A stretch of DNA of 11,141 nucleotides. Origin: Dehalococcoidales bacterium (GTDB taxonomy: Bacteria > Chloroflexota > Dehalococcoidia > E44-bin15). Positions within the stretch are counted from its first letter, which is position 1; every line of letters begins with the position of its first letter. The translations under genes and the position numbers were made by a program. The stretch covers positions 1 to 11,141 of the forward strand of contig JAAXQM010000070.1 of NCBI GenBank assembly GCA_012974295.1, written 5' to 3'. Positions 1 to 6,759 of the stretch are shown here, in pieces. Below the pieces are notes generated by a model. The model made no database searches. It had not been told where the DNA came from and saw only the letters and a list, made by a program, of their open reading frames with translations.

Positions 1-1
1 A

Positions 2-112
2 TCTGTAGAGTTCAGAGATGATCTACCATTAACTGTAACGGAGAAAATATTCAAAAGGGTATTGAGAGAGGAAGAAATCAAGAAAATGAAGGAGCAAGGG
101 TTAATCGAATAG
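2..112 (+). CDS. AMP-dependent acyl-CoA synthetase, C-terminal fragment (cut by window edge)
   Basis: The frame beginning at base 2 is open to a TAG at 110-112 and encodes the last 36 residues of a protein that starts outside the window. It reads VEFRDDLPLTVTEKIFKR followed by VLREEEIKKMKEQGLIE. This fits the extreme C-terminus of the ANL superfamily (acyl-CoA synthetases and ligases), where a 'LP.T..GK..K..LR' stretch carries the lysine used in the adenylation half-reaction. The usual Gly before that lysine is Glu here (TEK), as I recall for some fatty-acyl ligases. The enzyme would convert a carboxylic acid, ATP and CoA to acyl-CoA, AMP and PPi in the cytoplasm, which suits the CoA-ester genes that follow. 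Only the tail is visible, so the substrate cannot be told. Confidence 0.65.
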   Translation, partial: SVEFRDDLPLTVTEKIFKRVLREEEIKKMKEQGLIE

Positions 113-147
113 TAATGTACAAAGAGGCTGCTGTAATGCTCTTGATC

Positions 148-198
148 AACCCCCAGACCCCCGGCAGGAAGTATCCTGTACCTCTTATTTAGAGGTCT
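148..198 (+). repeat. Interspersed palindromic repeat, copy A (right half only)
   Basis: This matches the right half of the longer copies at 2534-2651, 3937-4055 and 6128-6248. The shared parts are CCCCCAGACCCCC, then the hairpin GCAGGA-AGTA-TCCTGT, then ACCTCTT and a terminal AGAGGTCT. The left half, with the CCCCCAA/TTGGGGG hairpin, is missing, so this is a truncated copy or a solo end. It fills the gap between the ligase stop (112) and the ferredoxin Shine-Dalgarno (208). Confidence 0.75.
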
Positions 199-218
199 CA
201 TACAAATAAGGAGGCGCA

Positions 219-1034
219 ATGGCTCACCACAAATTAACGGGTGGAAACCTAATGGAGGCCGGACGACTTCAAATTCCACTGACGAGTTTCTATATAGGAA
301 TCGAGCCCAGTGTTATAAGGCTATTGGATAAAACAACGCGATTCTTCGTTAAAGTTAAAGGAAGGCCGGTTTTAGCGATATTGTCACGCCTTCTTGGCCG
401 TTTGCTCCCCACCGGCGAAGTGATTACTTATGAACAAGCGACAGATTTCATAGATGCAATATCTGTCCTTGAAAATACCGAGATCACCGTGGGTCCCTGT
501 ATATGCCAGAAAGCTCTGGGTAAGAGGAACGGAACCTATGTAAAGGACCTCTTCGTCCTATATGGTGCCGAGGCGTTCAGAAGAGCCGACGATGACCATA
601 GGGACCTGACCCCAGAGGAAGCGAAAGCGCTCCTCCACGATCTACACGAAGAGGGACTGGTGCCATCCTTTTTTGCCTGTATGCACTCAAAGGGATGGGC
701 ATATGTACTATGCCATTGTGAAAAGGAGATTTGCTTTCCGATGAGAGCCCATCTGGCTGCGGGGGGTGTCTTCAGCCCTGGGCCTGATATAGTCACGCTT
801 GACAAGGATAAGTGTACTGGTTGTGGTATATGTGTAGATAGTTGCCATTTTGGCGCCAATAGCATGGTGAATGGGACAAGCGCGGTCAGCCTTTCCAAAT
901 GTTATGGCTGTGGGCTCTGTACATCATCCTGCACCGGCGAGGCAAGGACAATGATTAAAAGGGAAGACTACCGAAACCAGTATTACCCAATAGAGCTGGT
1001 AGGCAAGGGATCTACATCCACTGTTGCTTCATAA
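219..1034 (+). CDS. Cys-rich 4Fe-4S ferredoxin-domain protein
   Basis: A 271-residue cytoplasmic iron-sulfur protein. The C-terminal third holds two ferredoxin motifs of the form C-x2-C-x2-C-x3-C, at Cys199/202/205/209 and Cys228/231/234/238, predicting two [4Fe-4S] clusters. The proline that usually follows the fourth Cys is absent in both (His, Thr). Six further cysteines lie upstream: a CIC pair at 94/96, then Cys154, 165, 167 and 172 (CHC plus C). That is enough for an extra cluster or metal site and makes the protein much longer than a simple 2x[4Fe-4S] ferredoxin. The ATG at 219 is preceded by AAGGAGG (208-214, 4-nt spacer); the internal ATG at 252 has a weaker site. The GMC oxidoreductase follows 101 bp downstream on the same strand, so this is a likely electron acceptor for it. 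The partner assignment is inference; the exact family is not recognised. Confidence 0.85.
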   Translation: MAHHKLTGGNLMEAGRLQIPLTSFYIGIEPSVIRLLDKTTRFFVKVKGRPVLAILSRLLGRLLPTGEVITYEQATDFIDAISVLENTEITVGPCICQKALGKRNGTYVKDLFVLYGAEAFRRADDDHRDLTPEEAKALLHDLHEEGLVPSFFACMHSKGWAYVLCHCEKEICFPMRAHLAAGGVFSPGPDIVTLDKDKCTGCGICVDSCHFGANSMVNGTSAVSLSKCYGCGLCTSSCTGEARTMIKREDYRNQYYPIELVGKGSTSTVAS

Positions 1035-1123
1035 TCCTATCAAATATGTGAACTACCTCCTCAATAATCGATCATTGTCACGAATCGATAATACCCCCAA
1101 TGTACTCCAGTGAGTCTATAAAT

Positions 1124-1130
1124 AAAGGAA
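1124..1130 (+). promoter_or_regulatory. Ribosome binding site fixing the GMC start at 1136
   Basis: AAAGGAA lies 5 nt before the ATG at 1136. The longer reading from ATG 1100 has only a C-rich stretch upstream with no Shine-Dalgarno, and its 12 extra residues precede the conserved FAD-binding strand. Two AATCGAT sequences (1066-1072, 1083-1089) lie just upstream and could be operator half-sites, but nothing else supports that. Confidence 0.55.
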
Positions 1131-1135
1131 ATATC

Positions 1136-2467
1136 ATGCCCAAGTCAGTAAAGAAGCTTGATTCCGATGTTGTAGTAGTTGGCGCCGGACCAGGAGGTTG
1201 TACGGTAGCCAAGGAACTGTCTAAAAGAGGGAAAAAGGTAATCCTCATTGAAAAAGGTGGTACCAGAGAACGCTTTATTGGCAACCGACTGGATACTCTC
1301 TTCCGTGTAGAAAAAGAATTGAATGTAGGACTATTTCTCAGGAGAACTGTAGAGGGCGACAATCTGACACTGGCTCATGGTGTGGGAGGTGGAACTCATA
1401 TATACCTTGGCTCAGCGTTCTCTCCAGATATCGAATACTGGAAAAGATACAATGTGGATATCCCTCAAGAACTTGTGGATGAGGCGGTAAGGGAATGCTG
1501 GGTCAGTCCACCACCCGATGAATTCATTGGGCCAGGGACCAGGCGCATTTGGGAAGCGGCTAACGAATTAGGCATGCAATGGGAACCACTACATCGTCAT
1601 GTTGATTTTAGTAAATGCAGGGTGGGTTGTGAGGAATGCATGAACTGTCCCCACAAAGCCAAGTGGACGGCAAAGGTATTCGCTATGGAGGCTGTGGAAC
1701 ATGGTGCTACTTTACTAACCCATTTAAAGGTCAGAGAGGCAATCATCGAAAACGGTGTTGCTGTAGGAGTTAGAGCTGTCGGTCGAGGCGGCCAAATATA
1801 CGAGATTACAGCCAAAGTGGTCGTATGCAGTGCAGGTGGCGTCCACACAGCGGAAATTTTACAGAGGTGCGGGCTCCAAGAAGCGGGGAGTTGGTTTACA
1901 GGAGACCCGACAAACTTTAGCTTCGGTTTCGTGAAAGAGGGCAGGGGCAACGGATTTGAGCATCCTATGACCATTGGTTATCATGACAAGAAGAATGGAG
2001 TTCTGTTCTCCGCAATGCTTGAGCCGTATATTACATGGCACTTGCAGTTTATACAAGATGAGCATCTTCGTGCGCTACTAAAGCTGTATCGCTTTCGCAA
2101 GGCCCTTGGTTTATTCGCCAAGATTTCAGATGAAGCAACCGGTCAGGTAACTCCTGACGGCAAAGTATCTAAAAGTTTCACCCAGAGAGATTGGAATCGT
2201 ATCCAATACGGTCGTGATACATCGGAGAATATTTTAATAAAAGCGGGGTGTGATCCTAATAAACTCCACCATACTGGGATCACCCTTACTCATCCTGCAG
2301 GAACAGTAAGGATCGGGAAATTGGTCGATACTAACCTTGAGAGTCCTATAAAAAACCTCTATTGTTGTGATACTAGCATCCTCCCTGAAGCGGGAGGTAT
2401 TCCTCCTGCTATGACTATTGTTGTACTGGGGAAGCGCCTCGCTCGACATCTACAGACTATTTCATAG
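1136..2467 (+). CDS. GMC-family FAD-dependent oxidoreductase with internal Cys cluster
   Basis: 443 residues from the chosen start. Residues 10-40 form the FAD-binding Rossmann strand, with VVVGAGPGG and then KVILIEKGG. An HGVGGGTHIYLG stretch (about 81-92) corresponds to the GMC glycine-rich signature. The C-terminus carries THPAGTVRIG, with the probable active-site His at 386, followed by LYCCDTSILPEAGG and PPAMTIVVLGKRLA, the usual FAD-contacting end. The canonical Asn (or His) in the final 'NP..T' motif is replaced by Pro (PPAMT). Cys161, 165, 168 and 171 form C-x3-C-x2-C-x2-C, a layout that could hold an iron-sulfur cluster; FAD glucose dehydrogenases of this superfamily have a 3Fe-4S cluster in a comparable Cys-rich insert. 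The role would be oxidation of an alcohol (sugar, sterol, terpenoid or long chain) with electrons passed to a carrier rather than to oxygen. The substrate is unknown. No signal peptide is seen. Confidence 0.85.
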   Translation: MPKSVKKLDSDVVVVGAGPGGCTVAKELSKRGKKVILIEKGGTRERFIGNRLDTLFRVEKELNVGLFLRRTVEGDNLTLAHGVGGGTHIYLGSAFSPDIEYWKRYNVDIPQELVDEAVRECWVSPPPDEFIGPGTRRIWEAANELGMQWEPLHRHVDFSKCRVGCEECMNCPHKAKWTAKVFAMEAVEHGATLLTHLKVREAIIENGVAVGVRAVGRGGQIYEITAKVVVCSAGGVHTAEILQRCGLQEAGSWFTGDPTNFSFGFVKEGRGNGFEHPMTIGYHDKKNGVLFSAMLEPYITWHLQFIQDEHLRALLKLYRFRKALGLFAKISDEATGQVTPDGKVSKSFTQRDWNRIQYGRDTSENILIKAGCDPNKLHHTGITLTHPAGTVRIGKLVDTNLESPIKNLYCCDTSILPEAGGIPPAMTIVVLGKRLARHLQTIS

Positions 2468-2533
2468 AGCTTTTTACATATCGCTATATTTATTAGGGCT
2501 ATTAAATAGGATTTATGCTACACGAACCCTAGG

Positions 2534-2651
2534 AGACTGCGGAGATACTCTCAAGCAACCCCCTAATCCCCCAATCTTAGGGGATTTATTATTACTGGGG
2601 GACACCGCAGTCCGCCGGCAGGATGTATCCTGCACCTCTTTTCAGTGGTCT
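2534..2651 (+). repeat. Interspersed palindromic repeat, copy B
   Basis: A full-length copy (118 bp) in the gap between the convergent GMC and acyl-CoA dehydrogenase genes. It starts AGACTGC and ends GTGGTCT, so the tips are short imperfect inverted repeats. The first internal hairpin is shifted relative to the other copies: CCCCTAA pairs with TTAGGGG, in place of CCCCCAA with TTGGGGG. The second is GCAGGA-TGTA-TCCTGC. It is the most diverged of the full copies. It may act incidentally as a barrier between convergent transcripts, but no U-tract follows the stems. Confidence 0.75.
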
Positions 2652-2696
2652 CTAATATTACGGCAACTTTACGTATGAAGGTAGCAGTCTCTACCA

Positions 2697-3887
2697 CTAT
2701 GCTCGAGGAAGTCCCAGCCCTATGGTGGCAATGAGGTTGCGCTGGATCTCGTTGGTCCCGCCTCCAATACCCAGGCCCAGCGAGCCGAGGCACAGGCTCT
2801 TTATGGATCCCTTGAGGGGTGCCCACTTGGAAAGCTTGTCCAACTGCCCGTAAAGGCCCAGTATCTCCATACCGGTGTGCCCCAGCCGGCGTGTGAGCTC
2901 TGCGGTATGCAGATAGGACGCAGAGGTCTCATAGGCAGGTATCATCCCCTTGCTCTGCATCCACACCACACGGTAGCAAAGCAGGCGACAGACCTCGTTG
3001 CCTATTGCCATATCCGCCAGCTTGTGCCGAACCAGCGGGTTGTCGGCCAACACCCCTCCCTCCCAGGGCGTCTCTCTGGCATAGCTTGCCAGATCCTCTA
3101 TTATTCGGCGGTTTGCCGCAGGAATATAGACTACGGAGCGTTCGAAGTTGAGCGCAGCGATCAGGGTGTACCAGCCACGATTCTTTTCCCCCACCATGTT
3201 CTCTTTGGGAACACGGACATTGTCGAAAAAGACCTCATTGAATTCGTGGAACCCCAACATGTTTACCAACGGGCTTACTGTAATGCCCGGCGTCTTCATG
3301 TCGATAATGAACATACTTATACCCTTGTGCTTGGGAGCATCGCGGTCGGTCCTTGCCGCCAGCCAGCAGTAATCGGCACGGTGGGCCAGGCTGGTGAATA
3401 TCTTCTGGCCATTGATGATATAATGGTCGTCTTCCTCCACCGCCAGGGTCTGAACCGCAGCTAGATCTGAGCCGGACTCCGGTTCGCTGTATCCCAGACA
3501 GAAAACCATCTCCCCCCTGCCGATTCCACCAACATACTTTTCCTTCTGCTCCTCGGTACCGAAAAGAAGTATGGTTGGACCCACCCAGCCCGCGGCTATA
3601 ACATCGCTGAGCATTGCTGGTGCTCTGGCATATGCCTTTTCCTCACTGAGTATAGCCTGCTCCATAGAGGTAGCATCTATTCCTCCATATTGCGACGGGT
3701 ATCCCGGGGCCAGCCAGCCCTTTGCAGCCAGCTTGCGCTCGAACTCCCGGGCAATGGCCCATATCTCATCATTCTCTTCCCATAGAGCAACCCCGAGCTC
3801 AAACCACCTGGCTGGGATCTCTTTTTTTAGCCAGGCTCTAACCTCCTGCCGTAGGGTCTCCTGTTCACTGGTAAATTTGAAATCCAA
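2697..3887 (-). CDS. Acyl-CoA dehydrogenase
   Basis: A 396-residue soluble flavoenzyme that would introduce an alpha,beta double bond into an acyl-CoA and pass electrons to ETF. The N-terminal helical domain begins MDFKFTSEQETLRQEVR; YSEPESGSD (133-141) is the FAD/substrate-binding signature; ING-QKIFTS and GFHEFNEVFFDNVRVP mark the beta domain; GGGTNEIQR (375-383) is the C-terminal signature. At the position of the medium-chain enzyme's catalytic Glu this protein has Gly376. A Glu is instead found in LNFERS (Glu249), aligning with the catalytic Glu of isovaleryl- and long-chain-type enzymes, so the branched or long-chain arrangement is likely. The start is TTG at 3887, with AGAGG 7 nt upstream and no better in-frame start. 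It is the last gene of the minus-strand cluster, 221 bp from the CoA-transferase, with repeat copy C between. Substrate unknown. Confidence 0.93.
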   Translation of the reverse strand: MDFKFTSEQETLRQEVRAWLKKEIPARWFELGVALWEENDEIWAIAREFERKLAAKGWLAPGYPSQYGGIDATSMEQAILSEEKAYARAPAMLSDVIAAGWVGPTILLFGTEEQKEKYVGGIGRGEMVFCLGYSEPESGSDLAAVQTLAVEEDDHYIINGQKIFTSLAHRADYCWLAARTDRDAPKHKGISMFIIDMKTPGITVSPLVNMLGFHEFNEVFFDNVRVPKENMVGEKNRGWYTLIAALNFERSVVYIPAANRRIIEDLASYARETPWEGGVLADNPLVRHKLADMAIGNEVCRLLCYRVVWMQSKGMIPAYETSASYLHTAELTRRLGHTGMEILGLYGQLDKLSKWAPLKGSIKSLCLGSLGLGIGGGTNEIQRNLIATIGLGLPRA

Positions 3888-3936
3888 ATCCCTGCCTCTT
3901 TCTACGATCTTTGTTAGCCGTCGTATTCTAAATATA

Positions 3937-4055
3937 AGACTGCTTAAATAGTCTTAATGGACCCCCTATATCCCCCAATCTTGGGGGAATTTAAAGCAGG
4001 GGTATATCCCCAGACCCCCAGCAGGAAGTATCCTACTCCTCTTTTTCAGCGGTAT
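3937..4055 (+). repeat. Interspersed palindromic repeat, copy C
   Basis: A full copy (119 bp) between the acyl-CoA dehydrogenase and CoA-transferase B genes. The left end, AAGACT-GCTTAAAT-AGTCTT, is itself a perfect 6-bp hairpin counting one flanking base. Then come CCCCCAA-TC-TTGGGGG (7-bp stem), GGGG-TATAT-CCCC, and GCAGGA-AGTA-TCCTAC. The right tip AGCGGTAT is a partial inverted match to the left tip AGACTGCT. Confidence 0.8.
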
Positions 4056-4108
4056 CATAACTACGCGGAGTACTACTCCTATCCTGCCTAAACCGGAGCT
4101 GCAGTGAA

Positions 4109-4780
4109 TTACATTAACTGTACTTCCTTTACATCAGGTGCGATAATCAGCTTCGGCTCCGTTAACTCCTGAACCTCCTCGACCGTCCACCCGGGAGCCA
4201 CCTCCTTGAGTACCAGCCCCTTATCGGTTACATCGATCACCGCCAGATCAGTAACAATCATATCAACGCACTCCACAGCGGTCAGCTCGTAGGTGCATTC
4301 ATGCACAATCTTTGGCTTACCATCTTTTGTAGTATGCTCTGTAACCACAATAAGCTTTTTTGCATTGCTTGCCAGATCCATCGCCCCACCAATACTGCCA
4401 ATACCCCGCTCGGGGAGCAACCAATTGGCAAGATCGCCCTTCTCTGATACCTGCATCACACCTAAAACGCACAGATCAATATGCCCCCCCCTAATCATGG
4501 CAAAGGACTCGTCGTGGGAGAACAGGGACATACCCGGCTTCGTGGTTACCATTTGCCCCCCAGCATTGACCAGATCGAAGTCCGCTTCCTCCGGGGTAGC
4601 GTTGCAGCCAAAATTCAGGCAGCCATTCTCGGTCTGGTACAATATCTCCTTATCCGGCGTTGGGTAGTTAAGACACAGTGTAGGGATTCCGATCCCCAGG
4701 TTCACTACCATTCCATCCTCAAACTCCCTCGCCACACGAAAGGCTATGGTCTCTCTACTTAACCGTTCTTTCTCAGCCAT
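4109..4780 (-). CDS. Class I CoA-transferase, subunit B (beta)
   Basis: 223 residues, the usual length of a SCOT/AtoA-type beta subunit. The subunit supplies the catalytic Glu that forms the glutamyl-CoA intermediate; here it is Glu51 in QTENG. Family landmarks follow in order: VNLGIGIPT (26-34), DLVNAGGQMVTTKPG (69-83), SFAMIRGGHIDLCVLGVMQV (92-111), GDLANW (115-120) and GGAMDLAS (131-138). With subunit A it would move CoA between an acyl-CoA and a free carboxylate (3-oxo acid, acetate or another acid). Start ATG 4780 has AGGAGG four bases upstream, lying across the stop of subunit A, so the two are translationally coupled (8 bp apart). The substrate pair cannot be decided from sequence. Confidence 0.93.
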   Translation of the reverse strand: MAEKERLSRETIAFRVAREFEDGMVVNLGIGIPTLCLNYPTPDKEILYQTENGCLNFGCNATPEEADFDLVNAGGQMVTTKPGMSLFSHDESFAMIRGGHIDLCVLGVMQVSEKGDLANWLLPERGIGSIGGAMDLASNAKKLIVVTEHTTKDGKPKIVHECTYELTAVECVDMIVTDLAVIDVTDKGLVLKEVAPGWTVEEVQELTEPKLIIAPDVKEVQLM

Positions 4781-4788
4781 GATGCCTC

Positions 4789-5571
4789 CTACTTGCGTAA
4801 CTGTTCTTCCTTGCTTATCTTTTGCACGATCTGCGTACGACCCTCTTCAGGCCTTACCGCTACCATATCGACATATAGAGCAGGGGTCACAATGCTCTCA
4901 GGGTCAAGCTCTCCAACCTCGACAACTTCATCCACCTCGGCAATGGTAACCTTTGCAGCACCTGCCATTGTAGCGTTAAAGGTCCTGGATGTGCCCCGAT
5001 AGATCAGATTTCCCAGCCTGTCCGCTTTATACGCCCTGATCAGACCAAAATCAGCCTTTATCGGATACTCAAGGACATGCTTCCTGCCATCGATAACCCT
5101 TACTTCTTTCCCCTTCTCTACTATGGTCCCCGGGCCTACAGGGCAGTAAAAGGCCCCAATACCAGCTTTTGCAGCCCTAATGCGTTCAGCCAGCGTTCCC
5201 TGGGGAACTATATCGATCTCAACCTCGCCGTCGCGGAGCTGCTTCTCAAAGGGGGAAACCAATAATGGCGAGGCTAGCACGGGGAAGGCAGCGATCGCTT
5301 TCTTCACCTGCCGATTATTGGTCAGCTCTCCGCCGTCATACCACCAGTCAGGCACCTTCATGAACATGGCCACAACCTTCATCAGTTCTTTTCCGAAGCC
5401 CACATTATTGCATACGATAGTTAGATCCTTTGCCCCTTGCTTACCCAAAGCTTCCATGAGGTAGCTCGGGCACCCCCCGGGCGTACCGAAACCACCGATG
5501 AGTACGGTAGCGCCATCAAAGAAATCCTTTACTGCCGCATCGAAACTACCGACAACCTTATTAATAGGCAT
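4789..5571 (-). CDS. Class I CoA-transferase, subunit A (alpha)
   Basis: 260 residues, slightly longer than the typical 220-235 of AtoD/ScoA proteins. GGFGTPGGCP (26-35) matches the N-terminal CoA-binding glycine motif. VPQGTLAERIRAAKAGIGAF (122-141) and ADFGLIRAYKADRLGNLIY (173-191) are core family blocks, and LDPESIVTPALYVD closes the domain. It forms a heteromer with the adjacent subunit B in the cytoplasm. Start ATG 5571 is preceded by AAAGGAGA with about 8 nt spacing. The stop TAG at 4789-4791 sits inside the next gene's ribosome binding site. It lies 36 bp after DUF35 protein 2, so it is probably in the same transcript. Possible activities include succinyl-CoA:3-oxoacid or an acid-specific CoA transfer that starts or ends the pathway encoded here. 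Confidence 0.93.
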   Translation of the reverse strand: MPINKVVGSFDAAVKDFFDGATVLIGGFGTPGGCPSYLMEALGKQGAKDLTIVCNNVGFGKELMKVVAMFMKVPDWWYDGGELTNNRQVKKAIAAFPVLASPLLVSPFEKQLRDGEVEIDIVPQGTLAERIRAAKAGIGAFYCPVGPGTIVEKGKEVRVIDGRKHVLEYPIKADFGLIRAYKADRLGNLIYRGTSRTFNATMAGAAKVTIAEVDEVVEVGELDPESIVTPALYVDMVAVRPEEGRTQIVQKISKEEQLRK

Positions 5572-5607
5572 TTTATGATTCTCCTTTCCCTATCGGATTC
5601 TGCCCAC

Positions 5608-6075
5608 TTAAGCGGGTTTGAAGCACCTGATATCTTCCAGTTCCCCTTTTGTCTCTTCCCGCCACTGTAGCTCAACTTTGAGCCCTTCAACAACATCCCG
5701 GGGCTCTATCCCCTCAATAGGCATGAAGATAGTTGAATCCGCATCCTCTAACTTAATTGCCCCGATTATCGCCGGCTCCTGCAAATCAATAAAATTCCCT
5801 TGCCCATCTAATGCTACATGCCCTGTCGTATAGCTCACGAGTGTACCTTTACCGGAGAGAGTAACCAGGTTTTCCTCCTCTATTTTCGCATAACATTTTC
5901 CACATCTGGACCTAGGGGGCACATAAGTATACCCACATCCGGGACATTTTACTCCCAGGATTTTTCTACTGGCAAGTTCTTCGATGAACCTCTGCATCAT
6001 GAATCCTGTCGCCCAGATAAAGTTAGCGGTAAATGGCAAGGTCTTTACGTCAATTATCTCAGATTCACTTTTCAT
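5608..6075 (-). CDS. DUF35 zinc-ribbon/OB-fold acyl-CoA-associated protein (2)
   Basis: 155 residues. An N-terminal helical part (about 15-40, with MMQRFIEELASRKILGVKC) is followed by a zinc ribbon with Cys44, 47, 58 and 61 (CPGCG...RCGKC). An OB-fold (about 72-140) follows, with GKGTLVSYTT and the EPAIIGAIKL strand. Proteins of this family are non-catalytic partners of thiolase-like enzymes and bind the CoA moiety; known examples are the partners of archaeal thiolase/HMG-CoA synthase, BbsA of the benzylsuccinate pathway, and ChsH2 of steroid side-chain cleavage. Start ATG 6075 has GGGAGGG about 9 nt upstream. It is the second such protein in the cluster, separated from the first by repeat copy D, so each may pair with one of the two thiolase-like proteins. 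Confidence 0.88.
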   Translation of the reverse strand: MKSESEIIDVKTLPFTANFIWATGFMMQRFIEELASRKILGVKCPGCGYTYVPPRSRCGKCYAKIEEENLVTLSGKGTLVSYTTGHVALDGQGNFIDLQEPAIIGAIKLEDADSTIFMPIEGIEPRDVVEGLKVELQWREETKGELEDIRCFKPA

Positions 6076-6127
6076 GCCTTATATCCCTCCCTTGTTAACG
6101 CGATACTAATATGTACTCTTTATTAAG

Positions 6128-6248
6128 AGACTGCTTAAATACTCTCAATCAAACCCCTATATCCCCCAATCTTGGGGGACTGTTTTGAGCTGGGGGACAC
6201 CCCCAGACCCCCTGCAGGAAGTATCCTGCACCTCTTGTTAAGCGGTAT
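6128..6248 (+). repeat. Interspersed palindromic repeat, copy D
   Basis: The best-preserved copy (121 bp), between the two DUF35 genes. Tips are AGACTGCTTAA on the left and, in reverse complement, ATACCGCTTAA on the right (9 of 11 matches), resembling terminal inverted repeats. Internal hairpins are CCCCCAA-TC-TTGGGGG, CTGGGGG-ACA-CCCCCAG and GCAGGA-AGTA-TCCTGC. TATTAA occurs at 6121-6126 and 6249-6254, so it could be a target duplication in this copy only. The right-hand TATTAA overlaps the stop codon of DUF35 protein 1. Confidence 0.8.
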
Positions 6249-6250
6249 TA

Positions 6251-6754
6251 TTAAATAGGTTCGACACCCTCGAAATCGCTGAGGGCACCTTGCGGCTCTT
6301 TCGCCCAGATAACCTTAACCCTCATACCTATATGAACAGCCTTTGGTTCCGCGTTTAATAAGATTGTATCAGTATTTGAATCGGACCCATCGAATCTCAC
6401 AAAGACCGGAATAAGGATCTCACCATCCTTTATCAAGCCCGTTTCTACGGGATCCATTCCCAGTACCTTTAATTTTCCTTTCGTGATTGCGGGACTGACT
6501 GTATAGCAGGTAATAGTCCCCCTATCGCTAACGGTTTTTCGCCCATCCATTATCCGGTGACATCTTCCGCACAGGTTTCTGGGCGGTAAAATTACCTTTG
6601 CACAGCCGGGGCAGAATGAACCGATTAATTTCTTCTGCTTAAGCCCCTTAACATACTGTTCCAGGAGTTTGGAACCCTTATAGTGATAGGAACTTAAACT
6701 CCATGTGCCTTCTACACAAATTGTCTGCGGTCGTTCGTCCTTAATAAATCCCAT
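6251..6754 (-). CDS. DUF35 zinc-ribbon/OB-fold acyl-CoA-associated protein (1)
   Basis: 167 residues from ATG 6754. The zinc ribbon is at Cys48, 51, 62 and 65 (CPGCA...LCGRC), preceded by a helical stretch with SKLLEQYVKGLKQKKLIG that in this family contacts the thiolase partner. The OB-fold runs from about 76 to 152 and includes DRGTITCYTV and VHIGMRVKVIW. The reading frame stays open upstream to an ATG at 6895, but that part overlaps the thiolase and looks nothing like the family. The ATG at 6754 has GGAGGT 7 nt upstream, spanning the thiolase B stop, which decides the start. Only 5 bp separate it from thiolase B, so the two are coupled and probably form one complex. It diverges strongly from DUF35 protein 2, suggesting distinct partners rather than a recent duplication. 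Confidence 0.88.
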   Translation of the reverse strand: MGFIKDERPQTICVEGTWSLSSYHYKGSKLLEQYVKGLKQKKLIGSFCPGCAKVILPPRNLCGRCHRIMDGRKTVSDRGTITCYTVSPAITKGKLKVLGMDPVETGLIKDGEILIPVFVRFDGSDSNTDTILLNAEPKAVHIGMRVKVIWAKEPQGALSDFEGVEPI

Positions 6755-6759
6755 CTTCT

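Noticed and set aside
1100..1135. 12-residue N-terminal extension of the GMC protein
   Set aside because: No ribosome binding site before ATG 1100; AAAGGAA precedes ATG 1136.
2877..3464. 195-residue plus-strand open frame inside the acyl-CoA dehydrogenase gene
   Set aside because: Antisense shadow of a strongly conserved gene; no recognisable domain.
3961..4000. CCCCCAA/TTGGGGG hairpins read as rho-independent terminators
   Set aside because: No T-run follows on either strand, and the stems belong to a larger repeated element.
148..6248. The repeats read as a CRISPR array
   Set aside because: Copies are kilobases apart with genes between them, not regularly spaced by short spacers, and no cas genes are seen.
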